NCBI GenBank assembly: GCA_027056215.1
Contig: JALULO010000116.1
Location: forward strand, 1-35,764
DNA from: Campylobacterales bacterium
GTDB lineage: Bacteria; Campylobacterota; Campylobacteria; Campylobacterales; QNZT01
Direction: 5' to 3'
Length of the DNA stretch: 35,764 nt
Below the pieces are notes generated by a model. That model ran no database searches. It was not told the DNA's origin and worked only from the letters and a program-made list of their open reading frames with translations. Numbering within the stretch: the stretch's first letter is position 1; the number at the start of each line of letters is the position of its first letter. The position numbers and the translations under genes were made by a program. Below are positions 15,136-23,242 of the stretch, in pieces.

Positions 15136-16980
15136 TTAAATATTTTCTTCTCCTGTACCCCCGAGTCCCTTAATCATAGAAACGGGAAATTCCGTATCGA
15201 CAGAGCGTATGTGTAGATCGCGTTGAGGAAAGGGAATCTCGATGCCGTTGGCATAAAGAGCATCGTAGATGAGGATCAGAAAGCGTGAAGTGGTACGTTT
15301 GGGGTAGAGTATCTCTCGTCCGACGAGCCAGACAAAAAGTTCATAATTAACGCTACTATCGCCCATCTCTGTCATAACAACTCTAGTATAACGCTCTTGT
15401 GTTTTATAGATATTATTGAAGTTACTGGTTTTAACTGCTTCTAGTACAACATCGATTACTTTTTGTGGTTTAGTACCATACGCTACACCAAAGGGAATCT
15501 CAAAACGGCGTATCTTATCATTCATAGTCCAGTTAATGACACGATTTTGGATCAGATCTTGATTGGGTACGATGATGTCAATGTTAGAGTTGGTATTGAT
15601 AGTGATAGAGCGCATTTTGATATCGACTACATGACCTCGGATATTGTCATCAAGTTGGATATAGTCTCCGATCTTAACACTACGCTCTACCATTAAAATG
15701 ATACCGGAAACAAAGTTTGAAATAATATTTTGCAATCCAAAACCGATGCCGACAGAGAGTGCTCCAGCGACTAGGGCGATGGAGCTAAGATCGATACCAA
15801 GTATTTTGAGTACGATAAAGAAAGTGATGATAAAGATCAAATAATAACCCAGATTGGAAAGTAGTGTCCGTGTGCTAGCAGTGATAGTTCTATTTTTCAG
15901 TGAGAGGCGTTTGATTTGATGTTTATAAAAATTTCCAACAAAAAAACCAAGGATAAAAATTAGTAAGGAAATGAAAAGTTTGACGATACTTACCGGAGTT
16001 TTGTTGATCATAAAGAGTGGTTGATTGGTGATTTTCCAAAGGTGTTTTATTTGGCTTTGAAGTTCTTGTATACCTTTTCCCTTGATTGCATCGACTGTCC
16101 CCAAAATAGATTTTTCCATTTGCGTTAGTAAAGTATCAGTATCTTCAGTGATAGTAGGTTCATTACTAATATGTATTTGTAGATAGGTTGTAATCTGCTT
16201 TTGAAGCGTAAAAGCATTGTCGTTTTTTTGTTCCAGTGCGATACTAAAACGTAAAAAAAGTAACTCTAGCTCTTTTTGGGAAAGATTTGTTTGACGATCT
16301 TTGAGTTTCAAAAGTCGATTTTGAACATACTTTATCATGTCTGTACGATCAAGTAGTGTATAGCGTTCTTTTTTGATGAGAATTTTCTGGGTCGAAGTAT
16401 TAATCTTACTCAATTCTGTATCGAGTTTTTTTTGTGCGTTTTGAATCGCTTTTGGATCAAATGTGATATGTTGTATCGCAGTCGTAAGCAATGCTGTGAT
16501 GTGTCTAATCTCCCTTTTTTGTAAGGTTAGTTTTGTTTGTGCCTGTTGCTGCTCTTTGGCATAAAGTGCATAAAATAGTTGTGTTGTGAGTGTGGTAGTA
16601 TTATGATCTTTGATTTGTCTATTGAGCGTTTCTATTTTGTTGGCAGTGATTTGAAGTGCATTTTGGTTTTGTGCTTGTTCCAAACTAGTTTGGATAAAGA
16701 GATCAAATAGTTGTAGATAGCTTTTTTGATCGGTAGGGGTGGGAAGATTGTGTTCTTTTGGTTGTATTGTACGTTTGAGTTTAATCAGTTTATTTAAAAG
16801 TGTCTTTTGTAAGCTGATTTCATCGGTAGTTTTTTTTAAATGAGAAAGCTTCTTGTATAAGGAAGTATAGACTTGTGTATTTCCTGTGATGATTGTACTG
16901 TTAAGATCGGCACTAAAGAGTAGTGATGGGAGGAAAAGCAGACATAGTACCCAACCATTTTTTACAAAGATACGTTTCAA
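15136..16980 (-). CDS. MscS-family mechanosensitive channel with long periplasmic N-terminal domain
   Basis: The 614-aa protein has a TTG start (AAGGG about 8 bases upstream) followed by a convincing signal peptide (ending LLFLPSLLFSA), which supports that start. Residues about 25-320 are a long, Gln/Lys/Leu-rich, coiled-coil-like periplasmic domain. Several membrane helices follow (about 330-430) and then the MscS core: the glycine/alanine-packed pore helix GALSVGIGFGLQNIISNFVSG and the beta-domain (ERSVKIGDYIQLDDNIRGHV, then TNSNIDIIVPNQDLI). The architecture resembles MscK/YjeP-like channels that release solutes on hypo-osmotic shock. It follows the Nramp gene by 77 bases in the same direction. 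Confidence 0.9.
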   Translation of the reverse strand: MKRIFVKNGWVLCLLFLPSLLFSADLNSTIITGNTQVYTSLYKKLSHLKKTTDEISLQKTLLNKLIKLKRTIQPKEHNLPTPTDQKSYLQLFDLFIQTSLEQAQNQNALQITANKIETLNRQIKDHNTTTLTTQLFYALYAKEQQQAQTKLTLQKREIRHITALLTTAIQHITFDPKAIQNAQKKLDTELSKINTSTQKILIKKERYTLLDRTDMIKYVQNRLLKLKDRQTNLSQKELELLFLRFSIALEQKNDNAFTLQKQITTYLQIHISNEPTITEDTDTLLTQMEKSILGTVDAIKGKGIQELQSQIKHLWKITNQPLFMINKTPVSIVKLFISLLIFILGFFVGNFYKHQIKRLSLKNRTITASTRTLLSNLGYYLIFIITFFIVLKILGIDLSSIALVAGALSVGIGFGLQNIISNFVSGIILMVERSVKIGDYIQLDDNIRGHVVDIKMRSITINTNSNIDIIVPNQDLIQNRVINWTMNDKIRRFEIPFGVAYGTKPQKVIDVVLEAVKTSNFNNIYKTQERYTRVVMTEMGDSSVNYELFVWLVGREILYPKRTTSRFLILIYDALYANGIEIPFPQRDLHIRSVDTEFPVSMIKGLGGTGEENI

Positions 16981-17024
16981 CTAAATTTCCCTTTTGGATG
17001 ATGATTTTTACGATAAACACATAG

Positions 17025-17062
17025 CATAATACATTCCTATTTATAATCTATTTTGTATTATG
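17025..17062 (-). other. Inverted repeat between Nramp and mscS genes
   Basis: CATAATACA and TGTATTATG form a perfect 9-bp stem around a 20-base A/T-rich loop, overlapping the Nramp stop codon. No U-run follows, so it is more likely an mRNA-processing or partial attenuation element inside the Nramp-mscS transcript than a full terminator. Confidence 0.35.
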
Positions 17063-18323
17063 TCATGAGAAGTTGATATGCCATGACTACACTTAAGATG
17101 AGTGTTATAATCATAGCAAACAGTGAAAAAAAGTTGGTAAATTTACTTGCAGTGTATTGTCCCATGATTGCTTTATTGTTGGAGATTAGCAGTGTGATGG
17201 CTATAAGCACGGGGATGAGCATACCGTCAAGCACCTGAGAGTAGTAAAGTGCATCAACAACGGTGATGGACGGGATCATATTTATCACATTTCCAAAGAT
17301 TAATGCTCCGACAAAAACAAAGTAAAAGCCTTTTGCATCACTGACTTTATTGTCCATTCCTTCTCTCCATCCAAAAGTGTCTGCCACAGCATAAGCAGTT
17401 GATCCTGCTAATACGGGGATCGCTAGAAGTCCGGAAACAATGATACCCAAACTAAAAAGGACAAAAGCAAAATTCCCTGCGGCAGGTTTAAGTGCGTCAG
17501 AAAGCGTGGTCACATCCTGTATATCTGCTCCCTTGCCATAAAGCATAACTGCACCTGTGACAATCATACAGTAAGCTAAAAGGTTGGAGTATATCATGCC
17601 TACAGCCGTATCAAATCCTACTTCATCAGCTTGCACAACGCTCTTCTTTTCCTCTTTCTCTTCAGCTGCTTGCCAAAAAAGTAAATAAGGTGAAATCGTT
17701 GTACCAAGCATACCAAGGGCTGCAATAATCCATACCGAATTCATCTGAATATGTGGTGTAAAAGTATTTATAAGTAGTTTTGATAGACTGGGTTTAGCCA
17801 GAATCGCTGAGATGATATAAATACCAAGTACGGCAGTTAGACCAATGAGGATATTTCGAATCGTTTTATATTTTCCAAAGAGAATCAGCCACACGATAAG
17901 TGCAGTGAGAGGAATCAAAAAATAGATCGTAGCATACCCTGTGAAGATATGCAATACTGCAGCAATACCATTGAGATCAGCACCGATGGTGAGGATGTTA
18001 GCAATTGCCAATACCATTACCATCATAATAGTCAATTTTTTGGAGTAAAATGCTGTTGTGATTTCTGGCAGGCTTTTCCCCGTAACGATTGCAATACGTG
18101 CAACGGCATTTTGAATGGCAATCATCATAGGTGTGGAGAGTAGTAAAAGCCATAGTTGTGTAAAACCTGTTGTCGCACCAACGATAGTATAAGTAATAAT
18201 ACCGGCAGGATCATCACCTGCCCCTCCTGTGATGATACCTGGACCTAGATCTCTTATACGTTGACGATTACGTGCGATTTGCTCTCGTATTTTAGTATGT
18301 AGAGGAGTGCCGAGATTTCCCAT
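17058..18323 (-). CDS. Nramp-family divalent metal transporter, atypical metal-site clade
   Basis: The 421-aa protein has eleven or so membrane helices of the Nramp fold. Helix 1 reads GPGIITGGAGDDPAGIITYT, with DDPAG where Mn2+/Fe2+ Nramps have DPGN. Helix 6 reads LGMLGTTISPYLLFWQAAEE, where classical members have the A-x-x-MPHN motif. Thus the methionine and histidine of the classical site and the helix-1 Asn are absent. This belongs to a widespread bacterial group annotated as divalent cation transporters but not well characterised; Mg2+ or another hard cation is possible, by analogy with Nramp-related Mg2+ transporters. AGGGAA is present before the ATG. Upstream is the remnant of an hdeD copy and its promoter (site C), which probably drives this gene and mscS. 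Confidence 0.88.
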   Translation of the reverse strand: MGNLGTPLHTKIREQIARNRQRIRDLGPGIITGGAGDDPAGIITYTIVGATTGFTQLWLLLLSTPMMIAIQNAVARIAIVTGKSLPEITTAFYSKKLTIMMVMVLAIANILTIGADLNGIAAVLHIFTGYATIYFLIPLTALIVWLILFGKYKTIRNILIGLTAVLGIYIISAILAKPSLSKLLINTFTPHIQMNSVWIIAALGMLGTTISPYLLFWQAAEEKEEKKSVVQADEVGFDTAVGMIYSNLLAYCMIVTGAVMLYGKGADIQDVTTLSDALKPAAGNFAFVLFSLGIIVSGLLAIPVLAGSTAYAVADTFGWREGMDNKVSDAKGFYFVFVGALIFGNVINMIPSITVVDALYYSQVLDGMLIPVLIAITLLISNNKAIMGQYTASKFTNFFSLFAMIITLILSVVMAYQLLMT

Positions 18324-18360
18324 CTTGTTCCCTTTCTAATTTTCGATTTTTTTGATCTGA

Positions 18361-18543
18361 TTATCGGGTAATACCATCAAACAGCGAGCTGATACCGACA
18401 AGTCAGGTTTCTGCTGCTACAGAAGTCCATGAAACAAGAAAGATGATTGCTAATACCAGTGAGAAAAATCCATTCATGATAGCATATTTGCTATATTTTG
18501 GCAAAATATCCAGATCTGAGGGTAACATAGAATAGTTCCACAT
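18361..18543 (-). pseudogene. Decayed second copy of hdeD
   Basis: Read leftward, this repeats the beginning and end of the hdeD gene at 9649-10233. The start MWNYSMLPSDLDILPKYSKY and its AAGGAG ribosome site are kept. An in-frame deletion of about 107 codons then joins it to NGFFSLVLAIIFLVSWTSVA, and a TGA (18403-18405) replaces the tryptophan codon after AET. A further small in-frame loss and VGISSLFDGIT follow, ending in TAA at 18361. What remains translatable is a 46-residue, one-helix peptide (18403-18543). The promoter, including the Crp-type site and TATATC, is intact, and the Nramp gene starts 37 bases further on. Confidence 0.85.
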
Positions 18544-18612
18544 TCTTGACTCCTTATGATAAAGTTTTTAGATCATTGATAGTGATAGGTTATCAATCAT
18601 TTTCAGCAAAAT

Positions 18613-18653
18613 GATATAAGAAGTTGAAAAATTTGTCTGTTTGTTAGCTAACA
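18613..18653 (-). promoter_or_regulatory. Promoter with Crp/Fnr-type site C in front of the hdeD relic and Nramp
   Basis: The site at 18638-18653 reads TGTTTG-TTAG-CTAACA on the + strand and contains the perfect 12-base palindrome TGTTAGCTAACA. TATATC on the minus strand (+ strand 18613-18618) lies 27 bases from the centre, exactly as in front of intact hdeD. The relic gene behind it is non-functional, so the promoter most likely now serves the Nramp and mscS genes. Confidence 0.65.
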
Positions 18654-18770
18654 GTTATGAACCTAACGCAAGAATATTATTTGAGATATATCTTTGTTTT
18701 CTGGCAGATAAATAGAAAATGGTTGTGAACTATTTTTTCTTCTTTATTTTCAAACTTTACAACGACTCGT

Positions 18771-18805
18771 GAGGAATATGTTCCTGTTAGGGATACGTAT
18801 TCCTC
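18771..18805. repeat. Long imperfect hairpin of unknown role
   Basis: GAGGAATA and TATTCCTC form a perfect 8-bp outer stem that continues inward through TGTTCCT/AGGGATACG (a G-T pair and two bulges), leaving a 3-base loop. The flanks CGTG and CACG can add four more pairs across a 3-base bulge. No U-run follows on either strand. It lies downstream of the broken permease gene and upstream of site C on the minus strand. Confidence 0.5.
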
Positions 18806-18881
18806 CTCCACGTACTTGTTATATCTGAACTTATTTTAGCAGTGAAAAGTTAAAAATCAAGGTTTGACCCTCTATGCTCTC

Positions 18882-19821
18882 TTAAAAAATAAAATTGTCT
18901 AAAATATATAGCCCGATGCCTATAGCATATACGATAAATCCCCAGAAAAGCATCTGTGTTAGAAAAAGTGCCGATGCTTCACGACTCTCATATGCAGCAT
19001 AGATACGATAGGTGATAAGATTGGCAAGTGCCGCAACAAGAGTACCGAAACCACCGACATTCGTACCCCAGAGCAGTGCTTGCCATTGGGGTGTGAATTG
19101 ATGCAAAAGTAGCGTTGTCGGAACATTGCTGATAAATTGGCTTAGTATGGAAGAGAGCATAAAAATGTGTATCGGATGATCAAGTACATGAAAAAGAATG
19201 CTTTTTGACTGATTTGCAAGTCCCAGAAAAAGTATGAATGTTACCAGAAGTGGATAATCGACTTTGAGTGTTTTGGGAGCCCAAAGTAGTGCGGAAAAAG
19301 GTACGATAAAACCTGTATACCATGGACAGATTCGGAGAACAGAAAGTATGCCCAAAACCAGTAGAAGTAGATACAAAATACCAAGCTGATAATCTCTTTT
19401 TTGTTGGATTTCTATGGAGTGTTTCTCATGTCGTTCTATCGATATCACAAAAGAGATAGCGAGAAAGAGTGCAAAAAGCCCCAGTGAAAAGGGTGCGATG
19501 ACGCGGATAAAGCTGGATATGCCGACTTGATAAAAAGAGAAAATAAAGAGATTCTGAGGTGTGCCAAAAGGTGTGAGTGCAGCACCTAGCCAAAAAGGTA
19601 CCTTTTTCCAAATGCCCTGCAATGGCTGTCAAAAAGCCACTTTCTTCAATCCCTTTAACTGCTACGAAGAGTACCCAGAGCAAAAAAATAGGAATGAGCT
19701 GATCTGACCGGTAGTGTGGAAGTTCATGAAGGTACAAAGTGAGTGAACTGATGCCAAAGAGAGAAAATATGAGTAGCCACTCTTCAATGAAAAACTCACT
19801 TATTCGCTGTATGATTTTCAT
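18882..19821 (-). pseudogene. Broken ArsB/NhaD-type (ion transporter superfamily) permease
   Basis: Two leftward frames make one gene. The first (19821 to about 19600) encodes MKIIQRISEFFIEEWLLIFS through KGIEESGFLTAIAGHLEKG, a typical start of ArsB/NhaD/SLC13-like permeases. The second (about 19622 to 18882) encodes PFWLGAALTPFGTPQNLFIF, then several helices and a normal-looking C-terminus with FISNVPTTLLL and WGTNVGGFGTLVAALANLI. Between AGHLEKG and GAALTPFGTPQN intact relatives have several tens of residues, including the first conserved T-N-D-V helix; these are missing and the frame changes. So an internal deletion plus a frameshift has occurred. A perfect 16-base palindrome, AAAAAGGTACCTTTTT (19592-19607), sits at the break. 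Substrate (arsenite, Na+ or organic acid) unknown. Confidence 0.8.
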
Positions 19822-20015
19822 GCCATATTCCTATATCTTCCAGTTTCAGCAACTTCGTGTCAATTATTCTTTGAGTTCGTTGACCGGTGAAGAGAAACCG
19901 AGTATACGCATAAGTGGCATCACATGTTCAATCTCTGAATCCTGCGATGCTTTGTGTTGATGATTATGTGTGATTTACTCCTGTATTTTAGATTGCAGGA
20001 GCATTGCGATGTTTC

Positions 20016-20216
20016 TCATTCATCAGAGGACAACTGTTCTTGTTTGAGTGTATCAAGTGCGGTTTGCATCGTATCAAGGATCACTTTTGCTGTTTTTTGT
20101 TCATCATTTTCAGGTAAATCCCAGTCAAAGATATGCATATTGGCTTTGAAGATTAGCCCCATCTCTTTTTTGATGCTTGATTGCATTTTTTCAAGTTCTT
20201 TTTCTAATGGTGTCAT
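20016..20216 (-). CDS. Small soluble helical protein, unknown
   Basis: The 66-aa protein begins MTPLEKELEKMQSSIKKEMG and ends in TMQTALDTLKQEQLSSDE; charged helices flank a central HIFDWDLPENDEQ. There is no signal or membrane segment. I do not recognise the family. It is likely real because AAGGA lies at proper spacing before the ATG and its upstream region carries a perfect TGTTAG-N4-CTAACA site (D) with a -10-like element. It lies just downstream of the ClC gene on the same strand, so read-through from that gene is also possible. Codon use resembles that of its neighbours. Confidence 0.65.
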   Translation of the reverse strand: MTPLEKELEKMQSSIKKEMGLIFKANMHIFDWDLPENDEQKTAKVILDTMQTALDTLKQEQLSSDE

Positions 20217-20249
20217 ATTGTTTCCTTAAAGTAAATTAGTATTATGAAT

Positions 20250-20290
20250 AGTATCATAGATATACATTTAAAAATGTTAGTTGGCTAACA
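20250..20290 (-). promoter_or_regulatory. Crp/Fnr-type site D in front of the small gene
   Basis: The site at 20275-20290 reads TGTTAG-TTGG-CTAACA, a perfect inverted repeat and the best match to the consensus. On the minus strand GATACT (+ strand 20250-20255) begins 27 bases from the centre, as at sites A and C; TATGAT (20253-20258) is an alternative at 24. The site begins 59 bases before the gene start. Confidence 0.65.
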
Positions 20291-20312
20291 AAAGTATATC
20301 GATAGATGGATT

Positions 20313-21605
20313 TTACTCTTTTTGTACTTCTACTTTGTCTGCTCGGGTGATATATTTTTTACGAATGTCAAAGTAGAGGTTGGAAAAGTAGCTCACGAGT
20401 ACGACACTTACACCGGTAGCGACGACGACATTGTAGTCAAAAGTAGTTTCCATCGCCAGTACAACAGCGGTAAGGGGGAGTTTCATGAGAACACCCATAA
20501 AGACTGCTGCGCCGATTGCTGCAAAATAAAAAGGTTCGACAGGCATATAGTAGGTTCTAAGGAGTTCACCAAAGGCGTAGCCGATGAGTGCACCGATACT
20601 CATCAATGGTAAAAATAGTCCTCCAACAGCATTTGCATAGATAGAAATCGTTGTACCGATGATACGCAGTACGATGACAGTTAAAATCAGTGCCAGTGAG
20701 AGGTGGTGTTCTTGGTTTATGAGTGTTATAACGATTACTTTACCGGAAAATGCAGCCTGTGGCTTGATAAGCAAGATGGTGCCTATCGTACCACCGCCGA
20801 TAAGGGCAAAGATATGATTTCTCCAGCGACTGAAGTTTTTAAAGATTTCCAGATCTATGAAATGGAGTACCCGTTTTTTCAAAAAGAGATAAAAATAGAC
20901 AAATGCAGTGATAAATGGGATAAATATCAGATTGGCGATGATGTAAGTATTGTTAAAATGGCGACCATGAGAGTGATGAAATATGATCGGATCAAGGAAA
21001 TTTATACCAACGGAAAAGGCGATCATAGATGCAAGGATGAGATAGCCGATGTATTGTTTGATAAACTGGTAAGCGATATTTTCAACAGCAAAAGCCATCC
21101 CTGTAACAGGTGAGACAAAGATTGCAGCGATACCGCTACTTGCTCCAACACTTATCATCATCTTTATCAGCATCTCAGGAAAACGAAAGAGACGGTGAAT
21201 TTGATAGGCAATCATCGCACCGATACCGGCACTAGGACCTTCTGTTCCAGCAAGAAAGCCACTGGAGAGGGAAAGCGTGGAAGCGATGATTTTGAAAAAA
21301 AGTGTTTTTGTAGTGATAATCATTTTGTTTTTTGCGATGGATTCGGCGATTTCGCTGACACCATATTCGCGGATATTTTTATCTTTAGAAACTATATAGT
21401 TGACAAAAAAGATTGCCAGTGTCGGTACGAGATAGATATACCATACAGGTAGGGTTGGTATGGTCTTGTAAGGATCTCCCATAAAAAGAAAATAGGTAAC
21501 AAAAGTGATGAGTAACTCATAAAAAGTGATAAAAAAACCGCTAATCAGACCAGTTATGATAGAAGCGATGATGAGTTTGCCAAGCATACTGGTGATACCT
21601 TTCAT
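20313..21605 (-). CDS. ClC-family chloride channel/antiporter
   Basis: The 430-aa protein has ClC helices with GTEGPSAGIG (residues 120-129, carrying the gating glutamate Glu122), GASSGIAAIFVSPVTGMAFA (154-173) and GGLFLPLMSIGALIGYAFG (the GxFxP loop). The usual GSGIP filter loop is replaced by REYGVSEIAES. At the place of the proton-side glutamate of E. coli ClC-ec1 (Glu203) there is Asn176 (FAVENIAYQF), so H+ coupling may differ. ClC proteins support extreme acid resistance by balancing charge, which fits the neighbourhood. Start: the ATG at 21605 lacks a clear ribosome site; Met7 at 21587 has AAGG at a longish distance. It follows the CPA1 antiporter gene by 59 bases. Confidence 0.9.
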   Translation of the reverse strand: MKGITSMLGKLIIASIITGLISGFFITFYELLITFVTYFLFMGDPYKTIPTLPVWYIYLVPTLAIFFVNYIVSKDKNIREYGVSEIAESIAKNKMIITTKTLFFKIIASTLSLSSGFLAGTEGPSAGIGAMIAYQIHRLFRFPEMLIKMMISVGASSGIAAIFVSPVTGMAFAVENIAYQFIKQYIGYLILASMIAFSVGINFLDPIIFHHSHGRHFNNTYIIANLIFIPFITAFVYFYLFLKKRVLHFIDLEIFKNFSRWRNHIFALIGGGTIGTILLIKPQAAFSGKVIVITLINQEHHLSLALILTVIVLRIIGTTISIYANAVGGLFLPLMSIGALIGYAFGELLRTYYMPVEPFYFAAIGAAVFMGVLMKLPLTAVVLAMETTFDYNVVVATGVSVVLVSYFSNLYFDIRKKYITRADKVEVQKE

Positions 21606-21618
21606 ATAATATGAGGAA

Positions 21619-21632
21619 TGGATTTAAATCCA
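21619..21632. other. 14-base perfect palindrome in front of the ClC gene
   Basis: TGGATTTAAATCCA lies 14 bases before the ClC start and 33 bases after the end of the antiporter gene. It could be an operator or part of a small hairpin (flanks TTTCAT/ATGAAA also match). No regulator is assigned. Confidence 0.35.
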
Positions 21633-21664
21633 CATGAAAGTATAGCAAAAATTTCAGTAAAATT

Positions 21665-23221
21665 TTATATGCCGAGATTTTCCAACTCTAGAAGTTTTGA
21701 ATCAAGTTCATTTTGTAAGTGATGGTAAACATCTGAACTTAAAGTACCGCTTTGATAAAGTTCTAAAAGTCTGGCTTTTTGATTTAGGATAGCATGTCGT
21801 TTAAAACGAAGCATCTCTTCATGCATCATAACATCATGATCTATATCTAGTGTATCAAGTTTTGCCGTAGTTTCATCGAGTATCTTTTGATACTCATTTT
21901 TGAGTTGATCCATACTTTTTTTACTTAGCATACGTCGTTTGTGTAGTTTTTCAAGATCCTCCAATGTTTCTCCTATCATAGATATCTCTGCTTTGAGCAT
22001 CTCATAGTCATACATTTGCGATCGGGTATTGACGATTGCAAGCATCTTTAGAAGCGGTGTCATAGTCAATCCCTGAATAAAAAGTGAAAGTAATACAACT
22101 CCAAAGACCAATGTTACTATCACTTCTTTAAATGCCATTGTGTCAGGTAGGCTGAGTGCTAGTACCATTGAAAGTGCGCCACGTAGTCCACCCCATTCCA
22201 TAGCGATACTCCAGCGAAAAGGAAAGTGTAGTTTTGTAGGATAAAAAAGTGCCCATGTCCCTGTAACGACGACAAAACGTGCAACCAGTACAGAACCATA
22301 TGCGATTAGTACAATAGGCCATAGTTCCCAGAGCATTTGTAGGTTGATAGCAAACCCCATGAGAAGAAAAATAAGAGAGTTGAGGGCAAAAGCGATATAT
22401 TCCCAAAAAGTTTCCGTTGTGATGCGTATAGAGGGAAAGATAGTTTGGCTAAAACCCTTGTTCCCACAGATGAGTCCAGTTGCAACAGTACTCATAACCC
22501 CGGATACACCAAGATTATCAGCAATCAAAAAAGAGCCATAGGCTGCAACTGTCGTCACTGTGATAGTGATCATGGCATCGTCGAGGTGTTGCATCGTGAC
22601 GGATGCAAGAAGACCGACGATTGTTCCGACAAGTAACCCCAATCCTACAATACGAAAAAAATTGATCATAGAAGCATCAAAAGAGGAGAGATGTCCTTGA
22701 AGGTATTGCATAGCAAGTATAAATACAACGATCGAAGTACCATCGTTGAGCAAACTTTCACTTTCTATGAGTATACGTAGTCTTCTAGGTGCACCTAACT
22801 CTTTAAAGATGGAAACTACAGAGACAGGATCTGTCGCTGCAACTGCCGCACCAAATAAAATCGCGAGTGGCCAAGTGATGGTATCGATTTGGGTAAATTC
22901 TACACTAACAGGAATCAAAACAGCCGCTGTTGCCAATGTGGAGATGATGACACCAGGGATGACCAATACTGTAACGATCCAAAACTCTTTTGTCATTTCT
23001 GATGAACGTAGATGGATAGCTGCTTCGAAAATGAGTCCTGGTAAAAAGATTGTATAAAGTATCTCTTGACTGATCTTAGGAGCGTTGAGGAGATGTGCTG
23101 CACCGAGTGCCAATCCCACGCCCATCAAGGCAATAGTATAAGGAAGGTGGATGCGTTTCGCTAGTACCGCAACTGTTGATGCGATGATAAAAAGAATTAA
23201 AATAATTGATTCGTTGTTCAT
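21665..23221 (-). CDS. CPA1-type Na+(K+)/H+ antiporter (NhaP-like)
   Basis: The 518-aa protein has about twelve membrane helices. The active-site elements are seen: LFGAAVAATDPVSVVSIFKE (Thr130-Asp131) and RILIESESLLNDGTSIVVF (Asn159-Asp160), the ND pair typical of electroneutral CPA1 exchangers. The last 130 residues are a charged, helical cytosolic tail (SQMYDYEMLKAEISMIGETL...), probably regulatory. It keeps internal pH and Na+ in balance by swapping cytosolic Na+ or K+ with H+. It begins 21 bases after the stop of the Crp/Fnr gene, with no strong ribosome site, so it is likely translated from the same transcript. The ClC gene follows. Confidence 0.92.
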   Translation of the reverse strand: MNNESIILILFIIASTVAVLAKRIHLPYTIALMGVGLALGAAHLLNAPKISQEILYTIFLPGLIFEAAIHLRSSEMTKEFWIVTVLVIPGVIISTLATAAVLIPVSVEFTQIDTITWPLAILFGAAVAATDPVSVVSIFKELGAPRRLRILIESESLLNDGTSIVVFILAMQYLQGHLSSFDASMINFFRIVGLGLLVGTIVGLLASVTMQHLDDAMITITVTTVAAYGSFLIADNLGVSGVMSTVATGLICGNKGFSQTIFPSIRITTETFWEYIAFALNSLIFLLMGFAINLQMLWELWPIVLIAYGSVLVARFVVVTGTWALFYPTKLHFPFRWSIAMEWGGLRGALSMVLALSLPDTMAFKEVIVTLVFGVVLLSLFIQGLTMTPLLKMLAIVNTRSQMYDYEMLKAEISMIGETLEDLEKLHKRRMLSKKSMDQLKNEYQKILDETTAKLDTLDIDHDVMMHEEMLRFKRHAILNQKARLLELYQSGTLSSDVYHHLQNELDSKLLELENLGI

Positions 23222-23242
23222 GGTAGATTGGATATCAGTTGA

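Larger units (their letters stand above)
18544..18881. other. 338-base stretch without a gene
   Basis: It holds the promoter with site C (18613-18653) near its left end and the long hairpin at 18771-18805. The remainder (about 18660-18765 and 18806-18881) is A/T-rich with no open frame or motif that I can support. Confidence 0.7.

Noticed and set aside
19864..19974. Leftward open stretch encoding QDSEIEHVMPLMRILGFSSP and a short tail, possible gene remnant
   Set aside because: No start codon with a ribosome site and no recognisable family. It fits the decaying neighbourhood but is too short to support.
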